Shown: positions 8,705 to 17,337 of the stretch, one piece after another
Position numbering within the stretch: the first letter of the stretch is position 1
How the letters are laid out: every line of letters starts with the position of its first letter
Assembly: GCF_020297485.1 (NCBI RefSeq)
Contig: NZ_JAIWZC010000001.1
Span: 4,402,001 to 4,466,000, forward strand
Direction: 5' to 3'
Length of the DNA stretch: 64,000 nucleotides
Origin: Enterocloster clostridioformis
GTDB lineage: Bacteria > Bacillota > Clostridia > Lachnospirales > Lachnospiraceae
Program-made: the position numbers and the translations under genes
The notes under the pieces: model-generated
What the model was told of the DNA's origin: nothing
The model's database searches: none
Seen by the model: the letters and a program-made list of their open reading frames with translations, nothing else

Positions 8705-9946
8705 ATGAAGAAGGTAGCTTTTAAAAGCGGTTTACTGATTGACGGAACCGGCGCGGAGCCAGTGGCGAACAGCCTGGTTCTGACAGAGGATGACAAGATT
8801 ACATATGCCGGTGCGGACAGGGAAATCGGACCTGACTACGAGGTTGTGGATATTGCAGGAAAGACCATTATGCCGGGGCTTATTGACTCCCATCTGCATT
8901 TTTCAGGAAACCTGACAGACGATGACAGCGACTGGGTGCTGGAGGATGTGGTTCAGAAGACAGTGGTGGCGGTACAGCAGGCCCACGAGTGTCTGGAGAA
9001 CGGCCTGACAACGGTTGGAGAGATTTCCCGTTCCGGTATCCAAATCCGCAATATGGTGGAGGCCGGTGTCATGAAGGGCCCCAGGGTAGTGGCAACCGGA
9101 CTTGGCTTCTGCCGTACCTGCGGACACGGCGATTCCCACAAGCTTCCCAGCTACTACAATGACGAATCCCATCCATGGGCTGAGCGTGTGGACGGACCAT
9201 GGGATCTGCGCAAGGCAGTGAGAAGAAGACTCCGCCAGAATCCCGATGCAATCAAAATCTGGTCCACAGGCGGCGGCATATGGCGCTGGGATCAGAAGCT
9301 AGACCAGCATTACACACTGGAAGAGATTCAGGCAGTGGTGGATGAGTGCAGCATGGTAGGAATCCCGGTTTGGTCCCATGCAGAGGGCTACGGCGGCGCC
9401 CTGGATTCCGCCAGGGCAGGGGTGCATCTCATTATCCACGGCCAGACCTTAAATGACGAGTGCCTGGACATCATGGCGGAGAAGGGTATCTATTTCTGTC
9501 CTACCATCCAGTTCTTAAATGAGTGGTTTAAGACTTATGCTCCGCCATACATCCCGGAGGTACATGACCAGTATCCTGGCAATACCGTAGCGGAGAAAGA
9601 GCTGAACCGCGTATACGCTAATTTAAGGAAGGCAAAGGCAAAAGGCATCGGTCTTACCATTGGTTCCGACTCCTTCTGCTCCAGTCTTACGCCATACGGA
9701 ACAACAGCCATCGGAGAAATGTATTCCTTTGTGGAAAAGGCAGGCATCAGCGAGATGGATACCATTGTGGCAGCTACCAAGACAGGCGCCGAGATGCTGA
9801 AGGTTGATAATGTGACCGGCTCCCTGACAGAGGGCAAGAGTGCTGACCTGTTAGTCATTAACGGCAACCCGTTAGAGAATATCCGTGCAATCGCTGTTGA
9901 GAACATGGACGTAATCATGAAAGAGGGATATTTTGTAAAACGCTGA
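8705..9946 (+). CDS. Metal-dependent amidohydrolase (imidazolonepropionase/prolidase-like)
   Basis: The 413-residue protein is a cytosolic amidohydrolase-superfamily enzyme with a split beta-sandwich and a TIM barrel. Metal ligands are visible in order: HxH (His63, His65 in DSHLHFSG), Lys184 (DAIKIWSTGGG, probably carboxylated to bridge two metals), His225 (WSHAEG), His245 (IIHGQT) and Asp322 (TIGSDS). The set resembles binuclear Xaa-Pro/Xaa-Arg dipeptidases of the Sgx/Cc2672 group. The HGDSHKLPSYYNDE insertion near 140-155 is also seen in that group. It sits 50 bases after the permease with a strong AAAGGAGG site, so the pair probably imports and cleaves an N-acyl or dipeptide-like substrate. 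The exact substrate is unknown. Confidence 0.83.
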   Translation: MKKVAFKSGLLIDGTGAEPVANSLVLTEDDKITYAGADREIGPDYEVVDIAGKTIMPGLIDSHLHFSGNLTDDDSDWVLEDVVQKTVVAVQQAHECLENGLTTVGEISRSGIQIRNMVEAGVMKGPRVVATGLGFCRTCGHGDSHKLPSYYNDESHPWAERVDGPWDLRKAVRRRLRQNPDAIKIWSTGGGIWRWDQKLDQHYTLEEIQAVVDECSMVGIPVWSHAEGYGGALDSARAGVHLIIHGQTLNDECLDIMAEKGIYFCPTIQFLNEWFKTYAPPYIPEVHDQYPGNTVAEKELNRVYANLRKAKAKGIGLTIGSDSFCSSLTPYGTTAIGEMYSFVEKAGISEMDTIVAATKTGAEMLKVDNVTGSLTEGKSADLLVINGNPLENIRAIAVENMDVIMKEGYFVKR

Positions 9947-10034
9947 CCGGTACTCCCGGATGAGAGGAATGGGCTGCTGCTATAACAGGCGGCAGTCCTT
10001 TGCGGTTTGGGAAGCCAAGGGGGATGAAAAGAAA

Positions 10035-10499
10035 ATGTATGTATTGCTGTATCTTCTGTGGATTCTTTTAAACGGCAGAGTCACGGCTGAGATTCTGACA
10101 TTGGGAGTCCCGGCGGCAGGTCTGGTATACGGATTCGGGTATCTGGCCCTGGACTGCCGGCTGTCCAAAGACCTGCTTCTGCTGAAACGGCTGGGGCATG
10201 TCCTGGTATTCCTGGCCATGGTGGTATGGGAGGTGGTGAAGGCAAATGTGGCCATCATCCGCATTGTGCTGTCTCCTCACATGGAGATCACGCCCTGTCT
10301 GGTGCCTGTTAAGACGGACTTAAAGAGCGCCGGAGCCAGGGCGGCCCTGGCTAATGCCATCACCCTGACACCGGGCACCATCACGGTGGATGTGAAGGAT
10401 GATGTGTTGTGGGTCCACGCACTGACCGCTGAGATGGCGGAAGGGCTCAAGGACTGGCATGTGGCAAGACAGCTGGCGCGGATAGAGGAGATAACGTAA
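10035..10499 (+). CDS. Na+/H+ antiporter subunit E (MnhE/MrpE, MbhA-like)
   Basis: The 154-residue protein matches the MnhE family: two or three N-terminal helices, the segment VVWEVVKANVAIIRIVLSP, and the soluble tail with ALANAITLTPGTITVDV and WHVARQLARIEE. In Mrp antiporters and in Mbh membrane hydrogenases this subunit is part of the ion-translocating membrane module. I start at the ATG at 10035, about 10 bases after AAGGGGGAT, rather than at 9960. It is the first gene of a tightly packed operon of nine genes running to 19296 on the same strand, 88 bases after the amidohydrolase gene. Confidence 0.87.
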   Translation: MYVLLYLLWILLNGRVTAEILTLGVPAAGLVYGFGYLALDCRLSKDLLLLKRLGHVLVFLAMVVWEVVKANVAIIRIVLSPHMEITPCLVPVKTDLKSAGARAALANAITLTPGTITVDVKDDVLWVHALTAEMAEGLKDWHVARQLARIEEIT

Positions 10500-10512
10500 A
10501 GGAGGAAGGGCT

Positions 10513-10875
10513 ATGGGGGCAAAGATGGGGGCAGCGGCGGAAGGGATGTTTACAGGTGTCCTGATTCTGTCAGTCGTCATACTCAGCATCAATATGGTAT
10601 TCTGCCTTCTGCGGGCCGTGCTGGGACCGCGCTTCTCCGACAGGCTCATTGCCATCAACATGATAGGGACCAAGACCGTGCTCATGATTGCCCTGCTTAT
10701 AAAAGTATTCCATGAGGACTATCTGGTGGATATCTGCCTTATATATGCCCTTATCAGTTTCCTGTCCTTTGTGGTGCTGACAAAGCTTCTGGGCCTGCGG
10801 ATGAGCCGTGAAAAGGGAATGGGAGGGAGCGGTACGGCAGAAAAGGAAAATGAGGAAAAGGAGGCGTTGCTGTGA
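10513..10875 (+). CDS. Na+/H+ antiporter subunit F (MnhF/MrpF, MbhB-like)
   Basis: The 120-residue protein has three membrane helices and the MrpF hallmarks LLRAVLGPRFSDRLIAINMIGTK and DICLIYALISFLS, in which the conserved acidic residue lies in the membrane. It belongs to the ion-pumping module of Mrp/Mbh complexes. Its hydrophilic tail after residue 95 (Lys/Glu-rich) is longer than in most MrpF proteins. The gene has an AAAGGAGG site, 13 bases after the MrpE stop, and its stop overlaps the start of the MrpG gene. Confidence 0.87.
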   Translation: MGAKMGAAAEGMFTGVLILSVVILSINMVFCLLRAVLGPRFSDRLIAINMIGTKTVLMIALLIKVFHEDYLVDICLIYALISFLSFVVLTKLLGLRMSREKGMGGSGTAEKENEEKEALL

Positions 10876-11195
10876 TGGGTCTGGTGATAGGAGGAATTTT
10901 TATCATACTGGGAGTGTTTGTACTCTGCGTGGCAACCTTTGGCATATTCCGGTTTGAATATGCGCTGAATCGGATTCATGTGGCTGCCAAATGTGACACC
11001 CTGGGAAGCATGCTCATACTGGCGGGCCTTATGATCTCCAACGGGTGGAATATGGAATCGGCGAAAATCGGATTGATTCTTCTGTTTATCTGGATTGGCA
11101 ACCCGGCTGCCTCGCATATGGTGGCCAGGGCGGAGGCCGGGAGCAATCCGGACCTTGGCAAGGAATGCGGGGTGTCTGAATATGAAGGTGGTTGA
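10872..11195 (+). CDS. Na+/H+ antiporter subunit G (MnhG/MrpG, MbhC-like)
   Basis: The 107-residue protein has three helices and the MrpG signature FGIFRFEYALNRIHVAAKCDTLGS, close to the family R-x-P-D-x-Y-x-R-x-H-A-A-x-K-x-x-T-L-G pattern, then WIGNPAASHMVARAE. It is part of the same membrane module. It starts at GTG (10872) or the adjacent ATG (10875), overlapping the MrpF stop, which indicates translational coupling. Its 3' end overlaps the start of the next gene by 14 bases. Confidence 0.88.
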   Translation: MMGLVIGGIFIILGVFVLCVATFGIFRFEYALNRIHVAAKCDTLGSMLILAGLMISNGWNMESAKIGLILLFIWIGNPAASHMVARAEAGSNPDLGKECGVSEYEGG

Positions 11196-11433
11196 GATCA
11201 TCCTGCTGCTGTTTCTGATGGCCTGCTCCTTAAGCGTATTCCTTTGCAGAAACCTGCTGGTGGCGGCCATTCTGTTTATGGCCAACAGCCTTATCATGAG
11301 CATCATATGGGTGATTCTGCAGTCCCCGGACCTGGCTGTCACAGAGGCGGCCGTGGGCGCAGGGGTTACGGGAATTCTTCTTTTCATTACACTGTATAAG
11401 GTCAACGGGTTAAGGGGGGAAGACAGTGAGTGA
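11182..11433 (+). CDS. DUF4040 subunit (MbhD-like; corresponds to part of MrpA C-terminus)
   Basis: The 83-residue, three-helix protein carries the conserved DLAVTEAAVGAGVTGILL segment of the DUF4040/MbhD family. In bacterial Mrp this domain is fused to the end of MrpA; in archaeal Mbh and Mrp systems it is a separate small subunit placed between the G and E/F subunits, exactly as here. The Glu of the TEAAVG motif lies in the proton path in known complexes. The ATG at 11182 lies inside the end of the MrpG gene; no strong ribosome site is seen, consistent with coupling. The stop overlaps the following GTG start. Confidence 0.8.
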   Translation: MKVVEIILLLFLMACSLSVFLCRNLLVAAILFMANSLIMSIIWVILQSPDLAVTEAAVGAGVTGILLFITLYKVNGLRGEDSE

Positions 11434-12379
11434 GGACATAGGTAAGCGCGGTCTGCGCGTATTTGTGGACTGGGTGGAGAACGGACAGGACTGGGATGAT
11501 GAGGAAGGTGCCCATGGAGCGGCGGAAGGTGCCCGTGCTGCGGGGCAGGCCAAAAAGGAAAGTGTTAAACGGAATATGGGCCGGCGGTTTACGGAATACA
11601 CGCAGGAGCATGCCCTGCGTGTATTCGGCAGTATCTACCGGGCTGTTGCACAGGTAGTCTGTCTGGCGGGCATGGCGGTTCTTCTCATGATGGTATCCCA
11701 TCTGCCGGCCTTTGGGTCCGCGGACAATCCCGCCAACAATGAGGTGGCGGGACGTTATCTGGAAGACGGGCTTTCCGAGACAGGGGCTGTGAATACGGTT
11801 GCAGGCATCATATTGGATTACCGGGCCTTTGATACCTTTGGCGAGTCTGTGGTCTTATTCCTGTCAGCCGTCAGCGTCATAGCCCTCATGCGCCGTAAAT
11901 CCGGGAGCGGGTCCGGCGGGAGGGCAGACCAGGGAGGGGGAAGGGAATGCGAAAGGGATGAGGAAAGGGATATCATACTGGAACAGGTGGCCAGGCTGCT
12001 GGTCCCCTTTATTCTCATGTTTGGCTTGTATGTGGTGCTCAACGGTCATCTGTCCCCCGGAGGCGGGTTCTCAGGAGGGACGGTTATGGGGGCAGGTCTG
12101 ATTCTATATGCCAATGCATTTGGGTACCGGCGGATTCATCGTTTTTTCAGCTTTAAAACCTTTACCGTGGTGAGCAGCAGCGCGCTGATGGTATACGCCC
12201 TCTCAAAAGGCTATTCCTTTTTTATGGGAGCCAACCACCTGGAGTCGGGCATACCTTTGGGGAAGCCGGGGAACATCTTGAGCGCGGGGCTGATACTGCC
12301 TCTGAATATCTGTGTGGGGCTGGTGGTGGCAGGGACCATGTATTGCTTTTATTCCCTGTTCCGGGAAGGGGAGGTGTGA
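11426..12379 (+). CDS. Fused MbhE-like + MnhB (MrpB) antiporter subunit
   Basis: The 317-residue protein joins two subunits that are separate in archaeal Mbh. Residues 60-152 hold two helices and the sequence TVAGIILDYRAFDTFGES of MbhE-type subunits. Residues 177-317 form an MnhB domain with LVPFILMFGLYVVLNGHLSPGGGFSGGTV. They are linked by a hydrophilic, glycine- and charge-rich spacer (about 152-176). There is also an unusual charged N-terminal segment of about 55 residues. The GTG start overlaps the preceding stop (TGA) and its own stop overlaps the next start. In the complex this subunit probably completes the ion channel at the interface between small and large subunits. Confidence 0.83.
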   Translation: MSEDIGKRGLRVFVDWVENGQDWDDEEGAHGAAEGARAAGQAKKESVKRNMGRRFTEYTQEHALRVFGSIYRAVAQVVCLAGMAVLLMMVSHLPAFGSADNPANNEVAGRYLEDGLSETGAVNTVAGIILDYRAFDTFGESVVLFLSAVSVIALMRRKSGSGSGGRADQGGGRECERDEERDIILEQVARLLVPFILMFGLYVVLNGHLSPGGGFSGGTVMGAGLILYANAFGYRRIHRFFSFKTFTVVSSSALMVYALSKGYSFFMGANHLESGIPLGKPGNILSAGLILPLNICVGLVVAGTMYCFYSLFREGEV

Positions 12380-12762
12380 TGATGCAGGCCCTTGTGACCA
12401 ATTACTACGAGACAGCGGCCATGATTCTGTTTTCCATTGGGTTTACCATGCTGCTGCTCCAGAAAAATCTGATTAAAAAGGCCATCGGGCTGAACCTCAT
12501 GGATATGTCCGTGTACCTGTTCTTGGCGGCCAAGGGGTACATAGCCGGTGGAAGGGCGCCGATTGTAGATGGAAGGACAGCCGTGGAAGGATTCATCAAT
12601 CCCCTTCCCGGCGGTCTGGTGCTGACGGGTATCGTGGTGTCTGTCAGTGTGTCAGCCTTTCTCTTTTCACTGATACAGAGATTCCACCACTATTACAAGA
12701 CCCTGGATTTGGACGGCATGCTGTATGAAGGACAGGAGGAGACAGACGGTGAGGCTGGTTGA
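12379..12762 (+). CDS. Na+/H+ antiporter subunit C (MnhC/MrpC, NuoK-like, MbhG-like)
   Basis: The 127-residue protein has three helices and belongs to the NuoK/MnhC family: MILFSIGFTMLLLQKNLIKKAIGLNLMDMSVYLFL, with the conserved G-x-x-L-x-x-x-A region and GGLVLTGIVVSVSVSAF. NuoK-type subunits carry membrane glutamates for proton transfer; here acidic residues are seen in the NLMDMS and ETAAM helices. It starts at ATG 12379 overlapping the previous stop and overlaps the next gene by 14 bases. Confidence 0.87.
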   Translation: MMQALVTNYYETAAMILFSIGFTMLLLQKNLIKKAIGLNLMDMSVYLFLAAKGYIAGGRAPIVDGRTAVEGFINPLPGGLVLTGIVVSVSVSAFLFSLIQRFHHYYKTLDLDGMLYEGQEETDGEAG

Positions 12763-14281
12763 GAACATTCCATTTTTCAGTATATTCATCATGATGGCAG
12801 GGGGAATCGTGACGCCCCTTCTGGGGGGCGGGAACCGGGCCAGGGTTCTCCACATGGTTTTGGTGGGAGCCGTGGCAGTGATGTCCGGCCTGCTTCTGGG
12901 ATATACGTCGGACGGTACCTGTTTTTGCTTCATGATGGGCCATTTTCCGGCGCCCTGGGGCAATGAGGTCAGGGCCGGCGCTCTGGAGGCCCTCATGAGC
13001 CTGGTCTTTTCCCTTGTAATGTTCCTTACGGTGGCTGCCAATAAACGGTCTCTGGAACACGACATACCTTCGGAGCGGGCCGGTCTGTATTATGTTATGA
13101 TGAACCTTCTGTTCAGTTCCCTTCTGGCCCTTGTCTACACCAATGACCTTTTTACCGCTTATGTGTTCATAGAAATCAATACCATTTCAGCCTGCGCCAT
13201 TGTGTGCGCAAAGGAAAGCGGCGAGACTGTGGCGGCGGCCATACGCTATCTTATCATGAGCCTGGTGGGAAGCGGCCTTATCCTTATCTCCATTGCCCTT
13301 TTATACTGCCAGACAGGCCATCTGCTTATGGAACCCATGGCAGGGAAGGTCAGGGATTTGGCGTCTTCCGGAAAGGATTTATTTCCCCTTAAGATGGCTC
13401 TGGTGATGATGACCTCCGGGCTGGCGGTAAAAAGCGCCCTGTATCCCTTCAGCTCCTGGCTGCCGGGAGCCCATGCCAATGCCACAGCCGCATCCAGCTC
13501 TGTTTTGTCGGGGCTGGTTCTGAAGGGATATATTATCCTGCTTCTCAAGGTCTATATGCGGATTTTGGGAATGGATTTGATTATCCGGCTGCGAATAAAT
13601 GATCTGCTTTTTGTGTTCGGAATCCTGGCCATGGTCATTGGTTCGGCCAGGGCACTGCAGCAGCATATGGTCAAGCGGGTCATTGCCTATTCATCCATTG
13701 CCCAGATTGGATATATCTTCATGGGAATCGGCATGGGAACCAGGGCAGGGCTGGCGGCCGCAGTGCTGCACATGATTGTCCACGCCGTGACAAAACCCAT
13801 GCTGTTTACAGCTGCTGGCGGCCTCATGGACTGCTGCGGCCACCAGAAGGAGATAGCGGCCCTGAGGGGAAGCGCAAGGCGGAATCCGGCAGCCGGAGCA
13901 GGGCTGGTGGTAGGGAGCATGGCCATGATAGGGATTCCCTTTTTTTCGGGTTTCATTTCTAAGATTTCCTTTGCAATGGCCTCGTTCCATGACTTGAACC
14001 GGGCTGTTCTGGTGCTGGGGGCCCTGGCCGTGAGTACAGTCCTCAATGCCATGTATTACATACCTCTCATCATCATTGTGTTTTCAGAGAGCGGGCCGGA
14101 GAAAGCGGACTATGAGGCGGCAGGACTGGAGAACGCTGTTGTGCCTGAGGCGGGAGAGCCTGTAAGGGACTTTCATTTTACGGCAGCCATGGCCTGCTTT
14201 ATGGCCGGAAATGTGCTGATTGGGACCTACTACGGCCCTGTGGTCAGGATGATAGAGACAGGGCTTGCCAATTTTGGGTGA
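12749..14281 (+). CDS. Proton-conducting antiporter subunit D (MnhD/MrpD, MbhH-like)
   Basis: The 510-residue protein is a Proton_antipo_M (NuoL/M/N) subunit with about 14 helices. The pumping-helix region reads PFSSWLPGAHANATAASSSV, then SGLVLKGYIILLLK, with the lysine of LKG as the expected proton carrier, and a glutamate lies in YVFIEINTISAC (helix 5 position). HMIVHAVTKPMLFTAAG is the helix-8 lysine/histidine segment. It follows MrpC in the normal Mrp/Mbh order. The GTG at 12749 is chosen because AGGAGGA lies 8 bases upstream. This is the first of four such subunits in a row. Confidence 0.85.
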   Translation: MRLVENIPFFSIFIMMAGGIVTPLLGGGNRARVLHMVLVGAVAVMSGLLLGYTSDGTCFCFMMGHFPAPWGNEVRAGALEALMSLVFSLVMFLTVAANKRSLEHDIPSERAGLYYVMMNLLFSSLLALVYTNDLFTAYVFIEINTISACAIVCAKESGETVAAAIRYLIMSLVGSGLILISIALLYCQTGHLLMEPMAGKVRDLASSGKDLFPLKMALVMMTSGLAVKSALYPFSSWLPGAHANATAASSSVLSGLVLKGYIILLLKVYMRILGMDLIIRLRINDLLFVFGILAMVIGSARALQQHMVKRVIAYSSIAQIGYIFMGIGMGTRAGLAAAVLHMIVHAVTKPMLFTAAGGLMDCCGHQKEIAALRGSARRNPAAGAGLVVGSMAMIGIPFFSGFISKISFAMASFHDLNRAVLVLGALAVSTVLNAMYYIPLIIIVFSESGPEKADYEAAGLENAVVPEAGEPVRDFHFTAAMACFMAGNVLIGTYYGPVVRMIETGLANFG

Positions 14282-14324
14282 CCCTGGCAGCAGGGGAATA
14301 TATGAAAAGGAGAGAACATAGGAC

Positions 14325-15827
14325 ATGAGAGAAATGTGGATGCTGGCGCCGGTGCTGTTTCCCGTGATTTCCGGTGCGGCCCTGTGGATATGGAATCCGG
14401 ACCAAAATAAAATGCGGACAGCCGCTGCGGTCCTGTCTCTGTCAGAGGCAATCTGTTCATGGCTCGTCATCCTGAACTGCCTGGGGATGCGGCTGCTCCT
14501 GTGGAACATCGGTCCGGGCATGGAGCTGTGCCTTCGGCTGGACGGAATCGGGGCCCTGTTTTCCGGTCTGGCATCCCTTATATGGGTGCTGGTGGTTTTC
14601 TTCGCCTTTGAATATATGGAACATGAGAGGGAAGAAGCGCGCTTTTTCGGATGCCTTATTATGTCCCTGGGAGCCCTGACAGGAGTTGCCTATGCAGGAA
14701 ATTTTGTTACCCTGTACCTGTTTTTTGAGATGATGACATTTTTCAGCGTTCCTCTGGTGTTTCATTCCGGGAAGAGGGAAGCGCTCCGCGCCGGAATGGT
14801 ATATCTGGCCTATTCCATGCTGGGCGCATCCATTGCCCTGGGAGGCTACTTTTTCTTCCGCCTGTATGCCTGTGGAACGGATTTTAAGGCGGGCGGGGTT
14901 TTGGTGGAGGCTGTGGGAACGGCGCAGGACAGGCCTCAGATTCTTCTGCTGTCTGTTTTCTGTATGGCAGCCGGATTTTCCTGCAAGGCAGGTCTTATGC
15001 CCCTTCATCCGTGGCTGCCCATCGCGCATCCGGTTGCGCCTGCGCCTGCCAGCGCTGTGTTATCGGGCCTGATTACAAAGGCGGGAGTGGTGGCGGTCAT
15101 CCGGGTGGTGTACGGTATGGCCGGTCCCACATTCCTGCGCGGAACGTGGGTGCAGCATGCCCTTTTGTCCATGGCCGTGCTGACCATATTTACCGGTTCC
15201 ATGCTGGCTTATAAGGAAAAGAAACTGAAGAGCCGTCTGGCCTGCTCCTCCTTCAGCCAGGTGTCCTATGTGCTGTTCGGCATATTCCTGCTGTCCATGG
15301 AAGGGCTTTACGGCTCCCTGCTCCAAATGGTGTTCCATGCCCTGGCAAAGAACGCCCTGTTCCTCTGCGCGGGGGCCGTGATTTGTAAGACGGGATGCGT
15401 CAGGATAAAGGAGATGAAAGGGATGGGAAGGCGGATGCCGGCTGTGATGATATGCTTTGCCCTGGCATCCCTGTCACTGGTGGGAATTCCGCCGGCAGGC
15501 GGTTTTCTGGCAAAATGGCATCTAGCCGTGGGCGCCATGAGGACAGAGGCAGGCCTTTTTACATGGCTGGGGCCTGTGGTTCTTATTGTCAGCGCCCTGC
15601 TGACGGCTGGGTATCTGTTTCCTGTTATTGTGGAGGGATTTTTTCCGGGAAAGGACTGGAAGAAAACGGAAAAATCAGAGGCCGGCAGGTCCTGTGCGGG
15701 CGCCTCGGCTGTATCTGTGTTTATAAAGGTGCCCCTGGCAGTGCTGGGTATCTCCCTGCTGGTGCTGGGCGCTCTGGGAAATCCTGTATTTGAATTACTG
15801 AGGGGCATTGCCTCTGCTATGGTGTGA
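14325..15827 (+). CDS. Second proton-conducting antiporter subunit (NuoM/MrpD/HyfB family)
   Basis: The 500-residue polytopic protein shows the Proton_antipo_M signatures: FVTLYLFFEMMTFFSVPLV (helix-5 glutamate), LHPWLPIAHPVAPAPASAV, SGLITKAGVVAVIR (lysine in the discontinuous helix) and VFHALAKNALFLCAGAV. The WLPxAHPxAPAPASAxLSG version is more like the hydrogenase-4/formate-hydrogenlyase and Mbh subunits than like classical MrpD. It lies 43 bases after the first D subunit with a GGAGAG ribosome site and its stop overlaps the start region of the next gene. Standard Mrp operons have one MrpD, so this is a duplication or an added pump module. Confidence 0.83.
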   Translation: MREMWMLAPVLFPVISGAALWIWNPDQNKMRTAAAVLSLSEAICSWLVILNCLGMRLLLWNIGPGMELCLRLDGIGALFSGLASLIWVLVVFFAFEYMEHEREEARFFGCLIMSLGALTGVAYAGNFVTLYLFFEMMTFFSVPLVFHSGKREALRAGMVYLAYSMLGASIALGGYFFFRLYACGTDFKAGGVLVEAVGTAQDRPQILLLSVFCMAAGFSCKAGLMPLHPWLPIAHPVAPAPASAVLSGLITKAGVVAVIRVVYGMAGPTFLRGTWVQHALLSMAVLTIFTGSMLAYKEKKLKSRLACSSFSQVSYVLFGIFLLSMEGLYGSLLQMVFHALAKNALFLCAGAVICKTGCVRIKEMKGMGRRMPAVMICFALASLSLVGIPPAGGFLAKWHLAVGAMRTEAGLFTWLGPVVLIVSALLTAGYLFPVIVEGFFPGKDWKKTEKSEAGRSCAGASAVSVFIKVPLAVLGISLLVLGALGNPVFELLRGIASAMV

Positions 15828-15841
15828 AAGGGGGGATGATT

Positions 15842-17314
15842 GTGAATCCATATTATCTGCTGGCGCCTGTGCTTCTTCCCGTGATGACTGGTGCGGCTGT
15901 GCTTGGACTGCGTCCAAAGGAGCGCAGGAAAAGGGAGATACTGGTAATGGGGGGAATTCTGGCTGCCTCGGCTGTGATTGGGGCCCTGGTGGTGAACGGC
16001 CCCAAACAGCCGCTGGTGCTGTACCGCTTTGGCGGCAAGATGAACATATCACTGGGACTGGACGGCCTGTCCGGGGTATTTGCCTGTCTCATTGCAGTCC
16101 TTTGGCCCCTGACCACACTGTATTCCTTTGAGTATATGAAGCACGAGGGAAAGGAAAATAAGTTTTTCGGATATTTTTCCATTACATATGGCGTGGTGGC
16201 GGGAGTGGCACTGTCACACAGCCTGATTACCCTGTACTTCTTCTATGAACTCATGACCCTGGCTACCCTGCCTCTGGTCATGCATGCCATGGATACCAGG
16301 GCCATATATGCGGGCAAGAAATACCTGCTTCTCTCCATGGCAGGGGCTGCCATGGTGTTTGTCAGCATCATCAGCCTTCATGAATATGGAACCACCCTGG
16401 ATTTTACCTGGGGCGGCGTGACTGCCCAGGGGCTGTCCCACGAGGAACGGCGTCATCTGTACGGCGCATTCATTCTGGCCTTCTTTGGTTTTGGGGTAAA
16501 GGCGGCAGTGGTTCCGTTTCACAGCTGGCTTCCCGCCGCATCGGTAGCCCCCACTCCGGTATCTGCCCTTCTGCACGCGGTGGCGGTGGTGAAGGGAGGC
16601 GTGTTTGCCCTGATGCGGGTGGTGTACTGGTGCTTTGGGGCAGAATTTCTTATAGGGACAAAGGTACAGGCGGCGGTCCTGTGCGTCTGCTGCGCTGCCA
16701 TCCTCTATGGATCCCTCAGGGCCCTTTGCACCCAGCATCTGAAACGCAGACTGGCCTACTCCACCGTAAGCCAGCTGTCTTATATCCTCATGGGGGTCAT
16801 GCTTATGACTCCCGCGGGTCTGGCCGCAGGTCTGACCCACATGGTATGTCACGCCCTGATGAAGATTACCCTGTTCTTCTGCGCGGGAGCTATCCTGTAC
16901 AAGGGGGGACGGGAGTATGTGTATGAGCTTCGCGGCGTCGGAAGGGCCATGCCGGTCACCATGACTTGTTTTACCCTGGCCGGACTGGGGCTGGTGGGGG
17001 TTCCGCTCTTTGCGGGTTTTGTGAGCAAATTCATGCTGGGGTCAGCTGCCGCAGAGGCAGGGGGTCTGGGAATGCTGGGAGTGGTATCCCTGATTATATC
17101 CGCCTTTTTTACCTTGTTTTATATGGTGCTTATTATAGGGGCCGCCTGGTTCCCGGCAGAGGGGCGGGAAGATCCCCATTGGAATACGCAATGTGACCCC
17201 AACTGGAATATGAAGCTTCCTCTGATTGCCATTACTGCCATGAGCATGGTTCTGGGCCTGTGGTCAGGTCCTCTGATTCAGGTGTTTAACCGGATTGCGG
17301 CAGGAGGCCTGTAG
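15842..17314 (+). CDS. Third proton-conducting antiporter subunit (NuoM/MrpD family)
   Basis: The 490-residue protein again has about 14 helices and the family motifs LITLYFFYELMTLATLPLV, VPFHSWLPAASVAPTPVSALLHA, VAVVKGGVFALMR and MVCHALMKITLFFCAGAI. Here the SALLHAVAVVKGG version is the NuoM/MrpD-like form, so the paralogues in this operon are diverged rather than recent copies. I choose the GTG at 15842, where the AAAGGGGGG site has normal spacing; in-frame starts at 15824 and 15836 are possible. It follows the preceding gene by 14 bases and the next start is 23 bases on. Confidence 0.83.
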   Translation: MNPYYLLAPVLLPVMTGAAVLGLRPKERRKREILVMGGILAASAVIGALVVNGPKQPLVLYRFGGKMNISLGLDGLSGVFACLIAVLWPLTTLYSFEYMKHEGKENKFFGYFSITYGVVAGVALSHSLITLYFFYELMTLATLPLVMHAMDTRAIYAGKKYLLLSMAGAAMVFVSIISLHEYGTTLDFTWGGVTAQGLSHEERRHLYGAFILAFFGFGVKAAVVPFHSWLPAASVAPTPVSALLHAVAVVKGGVFALMRVVYWCFGAEFLIGTKVQAAVLCVCCAAILYGSLRALCTQHLKRRLAYSTVSQLSYILMGVMLMTPAGLAAGLTHMVCHALMKITLFFCAGAILYKGGREYVYELRGVGRAMPVTMTCFTLAGLGLVGVPLFAGFVSKFMLGSAAAEAGGLGMLGVVSLIISAFFTLFYMVLIIGAAWFPAEGREDPHWNTQCDPNWNMKLPLIAITAMSMVLGLWSGPLIQVFNRIAAGGL

Positions 17315-17337
17315 GAAGAATGAAGGAGGTAGCGGGA

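Noticed and set aside
10719..11405. Minus-strand 228-codon frame in the Mrp-like operon
   Set aside because: It overlaps three well-supported overlapping genes and shows no family features.
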